A stretch of DNA of 64,000 bases from CABYIR01 sp038103905. Lineage in GTDB: Bacteria; Pseudomonadota; Alphaproteobacteria; Pelagibacterales; AG-422-B15. The notes beneath the pieces were generated by a model, which saw nothing but the letters and a program-made list of their open reading frames with translations, did no database searches and was not told the DNA's origin. Within the stretch, counting starts at the first letter, position 1, and each line of letters starts with the position of its first letter. Where the stretch lies: assembly GCA_038103905.1 (NCBI GenBank), contig JAYNZW010000001.1:164707-228706 (forward strand), read 5' to 3'. Shown in pieces: positions 36,296-45,889 of the stretch. The translations under genes were made by a program, and so were the position numbers.

Positions 36296-37699
36296 ATGCC
36301 AAAATCAACACCACAAACGCCGACGAAAGAATTGCTCAACACTCTCGATGATCGAATATTGCACCCATGGCAATATTTAGAATATCGAGGCGAGGATGAT
36401 CGAACATTCATTGATAAGTCTAATGGAATTTATCTTTACGATAAAACAGGAAAAAAACTTATCGATGGGCCAGGGGGGATGTGGAATGTAAATGTTGGTC
36501 ACGGTGTTAAAGAAATAGCTGATGCTGTTTATGAGCAGATTACTAAGATGCCTTACGCTAGTCCGTTTACTGAGTCTACAGAAATAGCTCACAATTATGC
36601 TTCTAGGCTTGTAAAATATGCTCCTGGTGATTTAAAAAGAGTTTTTTTCACTTCTGGAGGATCATCTGCTGTTGACTCAGCCTTACGTTTTGTCATGTTT
36701 TATAACAATGTATGTGGACGTAGAGAAAAAAAACAAATTATCTCAAGGCATGATGCCTATCACGGTAGTACTTTTTTAGGAGCCTCTTGCTCTGGTAAAG
36801 AACGCGACAAAAATAATTTTGATTTTGCGACAAATATAGTTCACCATATTTCATCACCTAACCCTTTCCGTAAACCTGATGATTTAACTGATGAAGAATT
36901 TTGTGATTTAAAGGTTAAAGAATTGGAGGATAAGATTTTAGAGATAGGACCTGATAAGGTTGCAGCTTTTATTGCTGAACCAATTTTAGCATCAGGTGGT
37001 GTAATTGTTCCACCTAAAGGTTATCAAAAAAAGACACACGCAGTTTGTAAAAAGTATGATGTACTTTACATCTCTGATGAGATTGTGACGGGTTTTGGAA
37101 GATTAGGCCATATATTTGCATCAGAAAATTATTTTGATTTTACTCCAGACATTATTCTCCTCGCAAAGGGAATTACATCTGGCTATGTTCCATGTGGTGC
37201 TGTTGTTATTTCAGAAAAGCTAATGTCACAATTAGATAACAAAGAGAAAGTTATATTTTCTAATGGATTCACTGACTCCGGCCATCCAGTGAGTATGGCC
37301 GCGGCTACTGCAACTTTAGATTACATGGAGAAAACCAACTTATTAGACCATGTGAAGGAAGTAGGTCCATATTTTCAAAGTAAACTAAGAGAATTAACCG
37401 ACCTTCCAATTGTTGGCGAAGTAAGGGGAGAAGTATTAATGTCAGCAGTAGAATGCGTTTGAAATAAAGATAAAAAATACCCACTTAATTTGTCATATGA
37501 AATAGTTTCAAGAATAAATGAGCATTGTCAGCAATTAGGATTAATTGTTAGACCTTTATTCAGCACTTGTGTGATGTCACCATCACTTATCATTACAAAG
37601 GAACAGGTTGATGAGCTTGTTACTATTTTGAGAAGAGGAATTGAGCTTGCAACTGATGATATCAAAAAAGAAGGTCTTTGGTCATCATCTGCGAATTAA
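36296..37699 (+). pseudogene. Class III PLP aminotransferase interrupted by an in-frame TGA
   Basis: The frame codes for a class III aminotransferase. SGGSSAVDSALRFVMFY, RHDAYHGSTFLGAS, YISDEIVTGFGRLGH and the Schiff-base Lys in LLAKGITSGYVPCGA are all intact. At 37460-37462 a TGA interrupts it after ...LMSAVECV. The same frame then continues without a shift as NKDKKYPLNLSYE... to a stop at 37697-37699, with normal C-terminal family features (GLIVRPLFSTCVMSPSL). The stop sits where relatives often have a basic or small residue, so AGA to TGA is one plausible single change. Either the C-terminal 79 codons are lost or the base is an assembly or strain error. Neighbouring genes use TGA as a normal stop. 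Confidence 0.8.
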
Positions 37700-38937
37700 T
37701 GAGCTCATTCAATCAATACAAAAAAAGCTATCAAGAAGGCAAAACACTTCCTCAAGATTTTTATACTGATGAGAGTATTTTTTCTGAAGAAATGAAGCAA
37801 ATTTATTTTAAACAATGGCTAATGGTCGACCATGTTAGCCGTATTCCTAACCCAGGTAATTATTTTGTTTTTGAAGCCGAGAAAGAATCAATAATTGTAA
37901 TTCGTGGAAGAGATAATGTGATTAGGGCCTTTTATAATGTCTGCACTCACCGAGGCTCGAGAATTTGCCTTGACGAAGAAGGTTCAAAAAAACTCTTAGT
38001 GTGTCCTTATCATGCGTGGAGCTTTTCTGCAGAGGGCGAGTTAAAAGCTGCCCGATATATGCCAGATGATTTTAAGCTCGAGGAACATGGACTAAAGAAG
38101 TGCCATATCAAAATATATGAAGGATTAATTTTTATAAATCTCTCTCTTGACGATCCAATGGATTTTGATGATTTTATGTCACCATTAAAGGAGTTAGTCA
38201 GTTTTCATGGTACGGGAAAGTCTAAAATTGCTGCTCGAAAAAAATATCCAACAGACGCTAACTTCAAATTAGTTTTAGAAAATTTTCAAGAATGCTATCA
38301 TTGTGGCAATGCGCATCCAGAACTTAGTTCAGTTCATGAAAAAGATTGGGTCTATACAATGGGAGCCGGACTGGGTACAGCGCCTCAAAAAGATACAGAT
38401 GAATATTTAAAAAAAATAGGTCCTTGGATTGAAGAATGTAAAAAACAAGGAACACCATCTGAAACTTATTTAGAAACTGAAGAAGGTCTTAAAAGAGGTT
38501 TAAATCGTTATGTTGACCGCACTCCGATTGGGAATGGACATCTATCACAAACGAAAAATGGCAAACCAGCTTCAAAAATTATGGGAAAATTTAAGGATTT
38601 TGATGGAGGATTATCACAAGTCAGCTTCAACCCATTTAGTTGTTGTTATCTCACTAATGATTTTGGCATCATGTTTGTTTTTAAACCTAATTCAATCTTA
38701 AAATCAGAAGTAGAATTAATTTGGCTCGTTAGTGAAGATGCTAAAGAGGGTCGAGATTATAATACAGACGATGTTACATATATTTGGGATATAACAACAC
38801 AAGAAGACACAACAATAATTGAAAACAATCAAAAAGGTGTTCTTTCACAATCTTTTACACCAGGTGTACTATCTCAGAACGAGTCAGCAGTTACATATTT
38901 TTATAATTGGTATTTTACCAATATGCAGCTACCATAA
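37699..38937 (+). CDS. Rieske non-haem iron oxygenase alpha subunit (GbcA/CntA-like)
   Basis: I chose the ATG at 37699, which overlaps the preceding stop (TAATG), giving 412 residues. The Rieske cluster site is CTHRGSRICL...CPYHAW (about residues 83-107, a C-x-H...C-x2-H pattern). The mononuclear iron site is NFQECYHCGNAH (about 197-208) with a carboxylate in the C-terminal TTQED segment. The group includes enzymes that demethylate or cleave quaternary amines: glycine betaine (GbcA), carnitine (CntA), choline and stachydrine. A reductase partner is required, but none is encoded nearby. Transporter and oxidase genes follow in the same direction. Confidence 0.88.
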   Translation: MSSFNQYKKSYQEGKTLPQDFYTDESIFSEEMKQIYFKQWLMVDHVSRIPNPGNYFVFEAEKESIIVIRGRDNVIRAFYNVCTHRGSRICLDEEGSKKLLVCPYHAWSFSAEGELKAARYMPDDFKLEEHGLKKCHIKIYEGLIFINLSLDDPMDFDDFMSPLKELVSFHGTGKSKIAARKKYPTDANFKLVLENFQECYHCGNAHPELSSVHEKDWVYTMGAGLGTAPQKDTDEYLKKIGPWIEECKKQGTPSETYLETEEGLKRGLNRYVDRTPIGNGHLSQTKNGKPASKIMGKFKDFDGGLSQVSFNPFSCCYLTNDFGIMFVFKPNSILKSEVELIWLVSEDAKEGRDYNTDDVTYIWDITTQEDTTIIENNQKGVLSQSFTPGVLSQNESAVTYFYNWYFTNMQLP

Positions 38938-38952
38938 TCTTAGAGCACCTTC

Positions 38953-40308
38953 ATGAAGCAATTGTATGATAAAGCAATATATGATTTTAGTACGCCAATT
39001 AAGAGCTACTGGGAAGAAATAAGTCATTTTGATCAGAGTCAATTTCCAAAATTAGTTGGTGACCAATCTTGTGATGTATGTGTTATTGGTGGCGGCTTCA
39101 CTGGAATAAGTACAGCATATCATATAGCAAAAAATTATGGAGGGGATGTTAGGCTTCTTGAGGCTGGACATTTTGGATTTGCAAGTAGTGGAAGGAACGC
39201 AGGATTTTGCTGCCTTCCAGCAACAAAATTATCAATTAGCCAATTGATTAAAAAGTTTGGAATGGATGAAACTAAAAAGTTTTTTGCTTCTCAAATTGAA
39301 GGAGTCGATCTTTTAGCATCATTAATCGCTGATAATAATATTGAGTGTGAAAAAGTTGGTACAGGAAATCTTGATGTGGCTCATCATCCAGATAGTAGTG
39401 AAGAATTAAAAGAGTGGGGAAATGATTTAAAAAATTATTTTGGAATTAATACGCGATGGATTCCAAAAGAAGAGTTTGATGAGACAGGGCATCAATCAAC
39501 AGAACAATTTGGTGCAGTGTTTACAGAAGCTGGATTTGCAATGAATCCAATGGCATTTTTGGATGGATTTGCTCATGCCGCAGTCAATATTGGCGCTAAA
39601 CTACATGCGCATTCGAGAGTCAAAAAATGGGAGAGAAATGGAAAGCACAAACTAATAACTGAAGATGGTTCATTGACTTGTGATAAAGTTGTAGTTGCTA
39701 CAAACGGTTATACAGATGAGTCTTTACATTCAAGTTTTGCAAATAGGATGGTTCCAGTTCTATCAAATATTATTGTTACTAGAGAGATGAGTGAGGATGA
39801 GTTTAAAATGCAAAATTATAAAACTTTGAATCCAATCTGTAACTCTAGAGAGATTTTATATTATTACCGCAGGATGCCGTCTAATAGAATGCTTTTTGGA
39901 ACCCGAGGTGACACATTTGGCGATGAAAGAAGTGCTCTTAAAATGAGAGAAATTATGACAAAACAATTTAGAGGAGTATTTCCCAATTGGAATGAAATTG
40001 ATATTGAGCATTATTGGAGAGGAACAGTGGTTATGACTCGCGATCTTGTTCCTGCCTTTGGTAGCCTTGAAAATGATAAGACCGTATTTTTTTCATATGG
40101 CTATCAAGCAAATGGAAATAATACAACTGTTTACTGTGGAAAAAAATTAGCTGAGATGATTTATGAATCGAATAGTGGTGAAACAAATATTTCAAAAGTA
40201 TATCAAGGCCTATCTCCAAAAATTCCTTTTGGCTTTCTTAGATTATGGTATCTCAGAATTTATCTCTGGTACTCTAGATTTACAGATAAAAGCAAAAAAG
40301 AGATTTAA
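38953..40308 (+). CDS. FAD-dependent amine oxidoreductase, DAO/PuuB-like
   Basis: The 451-residue protein has the DAO-family FAD site CDVCVIGGGFTGISTAYHIA (about residues 39-58) followed by LLEAGHFGFASSGRNAGF, where the RNAG motif is typical of gamma-glutamylputrescine oxidase-like enzymes. The C-terminus carries FFSYGYQANGNNTTVYCG. PuuB-type enzymes oxidise gamma-glutamylputrescine to the aldehyde with hydrogen peroxide or a reduced acceptor. It follows the Rieske gene by 15 bases and precedes potB by 37. A glutamylation enzyme homologue is 6.7 kb downstream. Glycine- or sarcosine-type oxidases are alternatives. Confidence 0.83.
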   Translation: MKQLYDKAIYDFSTPIKSYWEEISHFDQSQFPKLVGDQSCDVCVIGGGFTGISTAYHIAKNYGGDVRLLEAGHFGFASSGRNAGFCCLPATKLSISQLIKKFGMDETKKFFASQIEGVDLLASLIADNNIECEKVGTGNLDVAHHPDSSEELKEWGNDLKNYFGINTRWIPKEEFDETGHQSTEQFGAVFTEAGFAMNPMAFLDGFAHAAVNIGAKLHAHSRVKKWERNGKHKLITEDGSLTCDKVVVATNGYTDESLHSSFANRMVPVLSNIIVTREMSEDEFKMQNYKTLNPICNSREILYYYRRMPSNRMLFGTRGDTFGDERSALKMREIMTKQFRGVFPNWNEIDIEHYWRGTVVMTRDLVPAFGSLENDKTVFFSYGYQANGNNTTVYCGKKLAEMIYESNSGETNISKVYQGLSPKIPFGFLRLWYLRIYLWYSRFTDKSKKEI

Positions 40309-40345
40309 ATTGCATCTGTTATTTTTATAAATTAGAATTTTTTGT

Positions 40346-41230
40346 ATGTTGAACTTGTGGCGAAAATTATATGTAAAAAGTGAAATTATCAGAGCTTATT
40401 CACTTCTTTCACCAGCTTTAGTTCTTGTTATTTTAGCCATGGCTGTTCCTATGGGACTTATGTTGAGTTTTAGCATGTTTACTCAAGTCAGCATGATGGA
40501 AATCGATTATACTTTTACATTTCAAAGATATATTGATTTTTTTCAAAAAAATTTATTGGTCACACTTTTAATTAAATCAATTAAAATATCATTTCTTGTA
40601 ACTCTTATCACTCTCGTAACAGCATACCCTGTTTGTTATTACATCGCTTTTTATGTTAAAAAAAATAAAATGCTGTGGCTTGTTTTACTTACTCTACCAT
40701 TTTGGACATCTTACTTATTAAGAGTATTTTCTTGGAAGATTATTCTTGGAACAAAAGGAGTAATAAACTCTTCACTAATGAACGCTGGAATCCTTAGTGA
40801 ACCCCTTACATTTCTAATGTATTCAGAGACTGCAGTAGTTATTACTTTGACTCATGCATGGGCAGCCTTTGCATTATTACCATTGTATGTTTCACTAGAA
40901 AAAATTGATTTTTCTCTTATTGAAGCTGGAAGAGATCTTGGCTTATCTCGATTTGAAGTTTTCTGGAAAATTACTTTTCCATTATCATTGCCTGGAGTGA
41001 TTGGTGCAATTTTAATTATATTTATCCCAACAGTAGGTGATTATGTCACCCCAGCTTTACTTGGCGGAACTGATGGTCGTATGTTATCTAATATGATCCA
41101 GGCTTACTTTGGGAAAATAAATAACATTCCTCTTGGAGCAGCATCGGCAACTATAATGCTAGCAACTGTTGCTATTATAACAATTATTGTTTCAAATGTA
41201 ACAAAGAGACTGACACAAAGGCTAACGTAA
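40346..41230 (+). CDS. potB: Spermidine/putrescine-type ABC transporter permease PotB
   Basis: The 294-residue inner-membrane permease has six helices and the cytoplasmic EAA loop IEAGRDLGLSRFEVFWKI (about residues 192-209). The LSPALVLVILAMAVPMGLML start and TVGDYVTPALLGGTDGRM segment are typical of PotB. It is the first of three ABC genes, potB-potC-potA, separated by 2 and 6 bases. The substrate class is polyamine-like by family; related systems carry other cationic amines. Confidence 0.88.
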   Translation: MLNLWRKLYVKSEIIRAYSLLSPALVLVILAMAVPMGLMLSFSMFTQVSMMEIDYTFTFQRYIDFFQKNLLVTLLIKSIKISFLVTLITLVTAYPVCYYIAFYVKKNKMLWLVLLTLPFWTSYLLRVFSWKIILGTKGVINSSLMNAGILSEPLTFLMYSETAVVITLTHAWAAFALLPLYVSLEKIDFSLIEAGRDLGLSRFEVFWKITFPLSLPGVIGAILIIFIPTVGDYVTPALLGGTDGRMLSNMIQAYFGKINNIPLGAASATIMLATVAIITIIVSNVTKRLTQRLT

Positions 41231-41232
41231 AG

Positions 41233-42042
41233 ATGAACGAAAAAAATAATACACTACTGATATATACTCTTCTTTATTTTGGTTTTTTATATGTGCCAGT
41301 TTTATTCTTGCCTATATTTAGTTTTAATGATGCAAATTATATGTCATTTCCACTAGCTGGATTTACAACAGAACATTATGAAGAGATGTGGTCAAAAAGA
41401 AATCTTCACAAAGCCTTATGGGCTAGTATAAAAGTTGGAGTTGTTGCAAGTGTAGTTAGTACAACTATCGCTCTTTTCGCTGCAAAGGCCTTTGCTCGTT
41501 ATAAGTTTAGAGGACAGAAGATTTCTTATGGTGCAATTATGATGCCATTTTTAATTCCTGAGATCATTTTAGCTGTAGCTATATTAATCATCTGGGTCAA
41601 TCTTGGCTTTAAATTAGGCCTAGTACCAGTGACAATTGGACATACTTTATTTTGTACGCCATTTGCAATGTTAATATTAATAGCTCGTATTGAAGGATTT
41701 GACTTTTCTCTTGAGGAAGCTTCAAGAGATCTAGGAGAAAATGCATGGGGTACATTTTATAGGGTATCACTTCCGCTATATTTACCCGGGATAGTTGCAG
41801 CTCTTCTTCTGAGTTTTATAATTTCATTTGATGAGTTTATTCTTGCATTCTTCTTGACAGGTAGTGATGCGACACTGCCTATGTATATGTGGGGTCAAAT
41901 GAGATTTGTCCAAAAATTACCACATGTGCTGGCATTAGGAGCAGTAATAATTGTGTTTACTACTTTGATTGTTTTGTTAGCATTCTGGTTGAGAAATGTT
42001 GGCCAAGGAAAAGGAAAGAAAGATATAGCTATAAAAATATAA
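41233..42042 (+). CDS. potC: Spermidine/putrescine-type ABC transporter permease PotC
   Basis: The 269-residue permease has six helices and the EAA loop LEEASRDLGENAWGTFYRVS (about residues 158-177). LPIFSFNDANYMSFPLAGFT is the PotC-type periplasmic start, and ISFDEFILAFFLTGSDATLP is typical. It starts 2 bases after the potB stop and is followed by potA after 6 bases. Confidence 0.88.
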   Translation: MNEKNNTLLIYTLLYFGFLYVPVLFLPIFSFNDANYMSFPLAGFTTEHYEEMWSKRNLHKALWASIKVGVVASVVSTTIALFAAKAFARYKFRGQKISYGAIMMPFLIPEIILAVAILIIWVNLGFKLGLVPVTIGHTLFCTPFAMLILIARIEGFDFSLEEASRDLGENAWGTFYRVSLPLYLPGIVAALLLSFIISFDEFILAFFLTGSDATLPMYMWGQMRFVQKLPHVLALGAVIIVFTTLIVLLAFWLRNVGQGKGKKDIAIKI

Positions 42043-42048
42043 AAGATT

Positions 42049-43131
42049 ATGAACAACTCATTTATACAAATTAATAATATTTCAAAACATTTTGCAGATG
42101 TTAAGGCAGTTGATGATGTTTCATTTGAAATTAAAGAAGGTGAATTCTTTTCACTTTTGGGACCCTCTGGTTGTGGAAAAACAACTTTGTTACGACTCTT
42201 AGCAGGATTTGAATACCCAACTTCTGGTAATTTATTAATTGATGGAATAGATATTACTGCGCTACCTCCAGATAAAAGACCTACAAATATGGTTTTTCAG
42301 AATTATGCTATTTTTCCTCATTTGAATGTTGAAAAAAATATTCAATTTGGATTGAGAAAACTTGGCTTAAGTAGCGATGAAATAGAGAAAAGAGTAAAAG
42401 ATGTTTTATCTCTCGTGAAGCTTGAAGGATATGAGGAAAGATTTAGTAATCAATTATCTGGAGGTCAAAGACAGCGTGTCGCGCTTGCAAGAGCTCTAGT
42501 AAGGCAACCAAAAGTACTTTTATTAGACGAGCCTCTTGGTGCATTAGATAAAAAGTTAAGAGACGAAATGCAGCTAGAATTAAGAACTCTACAGAAAAAT
42601 ATTGGAATTACTTTTGTATTTGTAACTCATGATCAACAAGAAGCTATCAGTATGTCGGATAGAGTAGCAGTAATGAATAATGGAAAAATTCAACAACTAT
42701 CGGCACCAAATGATCTTTATAAGAATCCAGAAAATATATTTGTAAGTGATTTTATTGGTGAAACGAATTTTCTTAAAGCTGAAACGAAATTAAGTGATGG
42801 TGAATTTATCAGTGTTTCAATTGAAGAATTAGGTGAGTTCAAAATTAAAAATAATTTAAATATTTCAGCAAATTCTACAGATGTTGTATGTAGCGTTCGC
42901 CCGGAATCAATGATGATTTCTAAAGTAAAATCAGACTGGGATATTTGTCTTGATGCTAAAATTAAACAGACTTCATATTTAGGTGAGATGACTAGATTTT
43001 ATGTAGAAGCAAAAGGAATTGATAAGATCATCACTGTTTCTTCACAGCATTTCGATAATCAATCCTTTGAAAATAACGAATGCTTTATAAGTATGAGTTT
43101 AGAAGATATTTCTCTATTAAATAAAAAATAG
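42049..43131 (+). CDS. potA: Spermidine/putrescine-type ABC transporter ATPase PotA
   Basis: The 360-residue ATPase has Walker A GPSGCGKTT (about residues 39-47), Q-loop VFQNYAIFPHL, signature LSGGQRQRVALARAL and Walker B VLLLDEPLGALD, with the H-loop FVTHDQQEA. A C-terminal TOBE-type regulatory region starts near residue 270. This is the PotA form that energises polyamine import. A bidirectional terminator follows the stop, separating it from the convergent potD-like gene. Confidence 0.9.
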   Translation: MNNSFIQINNISKHFADVKAVDDVSFEIKEGEFFSLLGPSGCGKTTLLRLLAGFEYPTSGNLLIDGIDITALPPDKRPTNMVFQNYAIFPHLNVEKNIQFGLRKLGLSSDEIEKRVKDVLSLVKLEGYEERFSNQLSGGQRQRVALARALVRQPKVLLLDEPLGALDKKLRDEMQLELRTLQKNIGITFVFVTHDQQEAISMSDRVAVMNNGKIQQLSAPNDLYKNPENIFVSDFIGETNFLKAETKLSDGEFISVSIEELGEFKIKNNLNISANSTDVVCSVRPESMMISKVKSDWDICLDAKIKQTSYLGEMTRFYVEAKGIDKIITVSSQHFDNQSFENNECFISMSLEDISLLNKK

Positions 43132-43160
43132 CCTGCCCCCAAAAAAGAACAGGCTATTTT
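43125..43160. terminator. Bidirectional terminator between potA and the convergent potD-like gene
   Basis: A perfect 11-base stem (AAAATAGCCTG at 43125-43135 with its complement at 43150-43160) has A-runs on one side and T-runs on the other, so it can stop transcripts from both directions. It overlaps the last codons of potA. Confidence 0.9.
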
Positions 43161-43182
43161 GAGATTTTATTTTAATCTCTGA

Positions 43183-44271
43183 TCAACCGCCAGCAACCAT
43201 TTCAGCCCACTGAGCTTCCATGTAGTCTGTTACTTCGTCTGAAGGCATAACTGAGAACATTCCATTTGAAAGGTGTTCTGCAGGATTTGATGCTACTCCA
43301 CGTTCAGCAAGTTCATCAGCAGTAATAGTGCTAAAGCCTTTTCTATTCGAATGACCATAACCCCACTCACTTAATAAGTAAGCTGAAGTTTCAGCACTAG
43401 TAGCTCCATTAATCATTGCATATGCTTTATCAAGGTCTGCACCTTTAACAATCGCAAGTCCGCATGCCCACGTCATTGTACCATTAGCAGGCTGCATCAT
43501 TTTTGCTCCAGCATTCCATGCAATTTCGTTCCATCCAAGAGCTACGTCTATTTCTTCATTACCCAATGCTTCTACCATTGAAGATGTATCTCCAAAGAAA
43601 GCACGGATTTGTCCGTTGTCTCTCATTTCACGGAACTTGTTGATTGCTTTATCAATAGCAGCTTTTGTTAACTGATCTTTTTCTCTAATATCAATTCCAA
43701 GGTGATGCATCATCAAAAATAATGAGTCAGCAGCTGAGTCAAGTATTCCAACTTTACCTTTAACTCTTGGATCTTCCATTAGATCAAAGCTTTCGTTATC
43801 TGCATTCATCCAAGTAACTCGATCAGGCATATAAAACAAAGTTGTGTCACCCCAATCGATTGGTGCAAAATAATTTTGGCCATTAACGATACCACTTGGT
43901 AAGTCTCTGACTTCAGGGAACATATCGTCCCAGTTGTCAATTCTAGAAGTATCAAGCGGCTGAAGCACTCCAGCTCTCACCCAACGAGCGATCTCACCTT
44001 GGCAAGGCCAAGCTAAGTCAACTTCAAAACCAGCTTTTAATTTTTGTAATCCTTCTTCAGCATCACCGAATGTTGAATATTCAGGTGAGCCATGTTCTTC
44101 TGCGTATGTTCCGAATAATCCATCATCGTCATATCCGCCCCATAGAAAAACACTTCCAGGCTCATCAGCAAAAACTTTTGATGTGGTAAATGATACAGTC
44201 ATAAAAACTGTCATGATTGCCACACTTAGGGCTCTTACTAAGAAGCTTTTAGTTTCATAGTATTTCGGCAT
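43183..44271 (-). CDS. potD: Spermidine/putrescine-type ABC transporter periplasmic binding protein (PotD-like)
   Basis: The 362-residue protein has a long signal peptide (cleavage likely after KVFA, about residue 35). The binding-protein core includes FLWGGYDDDGLFGTYAEEHG, DLAWPCQGEIARWVRAGVLQ and VRDLPSGIVNGQNYFAPIDW, typical of the PotD/PotF branch. It supplies the substrate to PotABC but is encoded convergently, with its own promoter and an AAGGA ribosome-binding site. This allows it to be expressed at a higher level than the permease. Ligand residues cannot be read with confidence. Confidence 0.87.
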   Translation of the reverse strand: MPKYYETKSFLVRALSVAIMTVFMTVSFTTSKVFADEPGSVFLWGGYDDDGLFGTYAEEHGSPEYSTFGDAEEGLQKLKAGFEVDLAWPCQGEIARWVRAGVLQPLDTSRIDNWDDMFPEVRDLPSGIVNGQNYFAPIDWGDTTLFYMPDRVTWMNADNESFDLMEDPRVKGKVGILDSAADSLFLMMHHLGIDIREKDQLTKAAIDKAINKFREMRDNGQIRAFFGDTSSMVEALGNEEIDVALGWNEIAWNAGAKMMQPANGTMTWACGLAIVKGADLDKAYAMINGATSAETSAYLLSEWGYGHSNRKGFSTITADELAERGVASNPAEHLSNGMFSVMPSDEVTDYMEAQWAEMVAGG

Positions 44272-44308
44272 AGTTATTAATCCTTTTTTTTCTTATTAAA
44301 CTAGAAAA

Positions 44309-44336
44309 ATTGTACACGTATGGATGTGTTGGTCAA
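44309..44336 (-). promoter_or_regulatory. Predicted promoter of the potD-like gene
   Basis: On the minus strand TTGACC (44336-44331) and TACAAT (44314-44309) are separated by 16 bases and lie about 40 bases from the potD start. The -35 element ends 5 bases from the amidase stop codon. Confidence 0.6.
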
Positions 44337-44340
44337 TATA

Positions 44341-45837
44341 TTATAGGCTTATTGAGGGGCGATTTTTGTTAGAATTTAACCATGGATCTAACATTTCGTA
44401 GTTATACCCACCCTGAAACACTAATTCGTCAGAGTAAGAGCGAGCAATGATTTGAATTCCAGTGGGTACTCCACTTGAACTAAAACCCGATGGAACAGAG
44501 AGCACTGGTAACTTCCCTAACATATTAAATGGGTGAGACATGACCCAGGAGAAATCGGCACACTGCTGAACCTTATCATTAATAATGACATCATCATTCA
44601 CAATATCAATGTCAGCTTTGATTGCTGGTGAGGCATTTGTAGGACATATAAATAAGTCATATTGGTTTAATATGGGTCCAAGATCTGAATACATCTTTCC
44701 AGTAATTTCAGCGCTCTCAACGACATCATAGCCAACATAAGCCCCAATTTTTTCGTGATAAAGCTTTTGATTATTTTGAATTGCTTTCATATGCAGTTCA
44801 GGTACTTCGGCAAACATTTGAGCATAACTTGTTAATTGTTCTTTTTCAGAATCCGAAAGTTTTGAAATTAATCCATAAAAAGAATTTGCATAGTGACTAA
44901 AACAAACTGAATTAACTTCATCTTGTTTCCAATTTAGTTTTATTTCGGTAACAGTTGCACCCAGCGATTCAAATTTTTTAATAGCCTCTAAGGTATTTTT
45001 TTCAACCTCACTATCAACTTCAAAAAAACCAAGATCAAGTGAATAAGCAATTTTCCAGTTCTTAATACTTTCATAAGTTGTTGGTATAATTTTTTTAGGT
45101 CTAAGTGATGCAATGTCATTATCGTGTGGACCACACATAACATTTTGCATGATAGCGCAGTCACTAACTGTCCTTGATAGTGGTCCGACAACACAATATG
45201 GGTCATGATTATACGGATAGCCCATTGGGTTTCTTCCATAGGGAGGTTTGTATCCAACAACTCCACATGCCCCAGCTGGGATACGAATTGAACCACCAAT
45301 ATCACTTCCAGTCGCCAGTGTCGTACAACCTGCAGCAAGAGCAGCGGCACTTCCTCCACTAGATCCACCTGGAGTCATATCTACGTTCCAGGGATTTCTT
45401 GTAACCCCGTTAACTCGAGAGTGACAAAATGATGTTAATGAGAATTCTGGATTTGTAGCTCTTGCATGAATTATTGCTCCAGAATTGACTAATGACTCTA
45501 CATCGATATCTGTACTTTCCGCTATTGTGTCCTTAAAAATCAAACTTCCATTCTTATTGGGTTGACCCTTGATGTTAACCTCGTCTTTTATTGCGAGAGG
45601 AATCCCCTCTAAAGGCAATGAAATATCACCTTTAACATATTTTAATTCTGATTTTTTTGCCTCTTCTAAAGCTTCATCAAATCGAAAAAAATTAAATGCA
45701 TTTATTTTAGGATTTACTTCTTCAGTTCTTTTTATTGTTTCTGTTAAAAGTTCAACTGGAGATAAGGATTTATTCTTGAATTTTTCTAGGGCTTCTGAAG
45801 CTGATAGATAACAAATATCAAGGTCTAAATTACTCAT
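44341..45837 (-). CDS. Amidase-signature family hydrolase
   Basis: The 498-residue protein has the complete amidase-signature triad. The Lys is in LAIKDEVNIKGQ (about residue 82), the cis-Ser is in TPGGSSGGSAAALAAG (about residue 156) and the nucleophile Ser is in GSDIGGSIRIPAG (about residue 180). These enzymes hydrolyse amide bonds in substrates ranging from simple amides to N-acyl or glutamyl amides. Its position between potD and the Rieske-less gene suggests release of an acylated amine or removal of an amide group in the island pathway (inference). No signal peptide is present. Confidence 0.87.
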   Translation of the reverse strand: MSNLDLDICYLSASEALEKFKNKSLSPVELLTETIKRTEEVNPKINAFNFFRFDEALEEAKKSELKYVKGDISLPLEGIPLAIKDEVNIKGQPNKNGSLIFKDTIAESTDIDVESLVNSGAIIHARATNPEFSLTSFCHSRVNGVTRNPWNVDMTPGGSSGGSAAALAAGCTTLATGSDIGGSIRIPAGACGVVGYKPPYGRNPMGYPYNHDPYCVVGPLSRTVSDCAIMQNVMCGPHDNDIASLRPKKIIPTTYESIKNWKIAYSLDLGFFEVDSEVEKNTLEAIKKFESLGATVTEIKLNWKQDEVNSVCFSHYANSFYGLISKLSDSEKEQLTSYAQMFAEVPELHMKAIQNNQKLYHEKIGAYVGYDVVESAEITGKMYSDLGPILNQYDLFICPTNASPAIKADIDIVNDDVIINDKVQQCADFSWVMSHPFNMLGKLPVLSVPSGFSSSGVPTGIQIIARSYSDELVFQGGYNYEMLDPWLNSNKNRPSISL

Positions 45838-45889
45838 CTTATTATTTTATTTTAATTTATTAATTAATAAAATATATTGAAATCACGCT

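Noticed and set aside
37460..37462. TGA read as tryptophan (alternative genetic code)
   Set aside because: Several genes here end in a normal TGA with a coupled next start (for example 1095-1097 and 31140-31142), and no other conserved gene in the window is interrupted by TGA.
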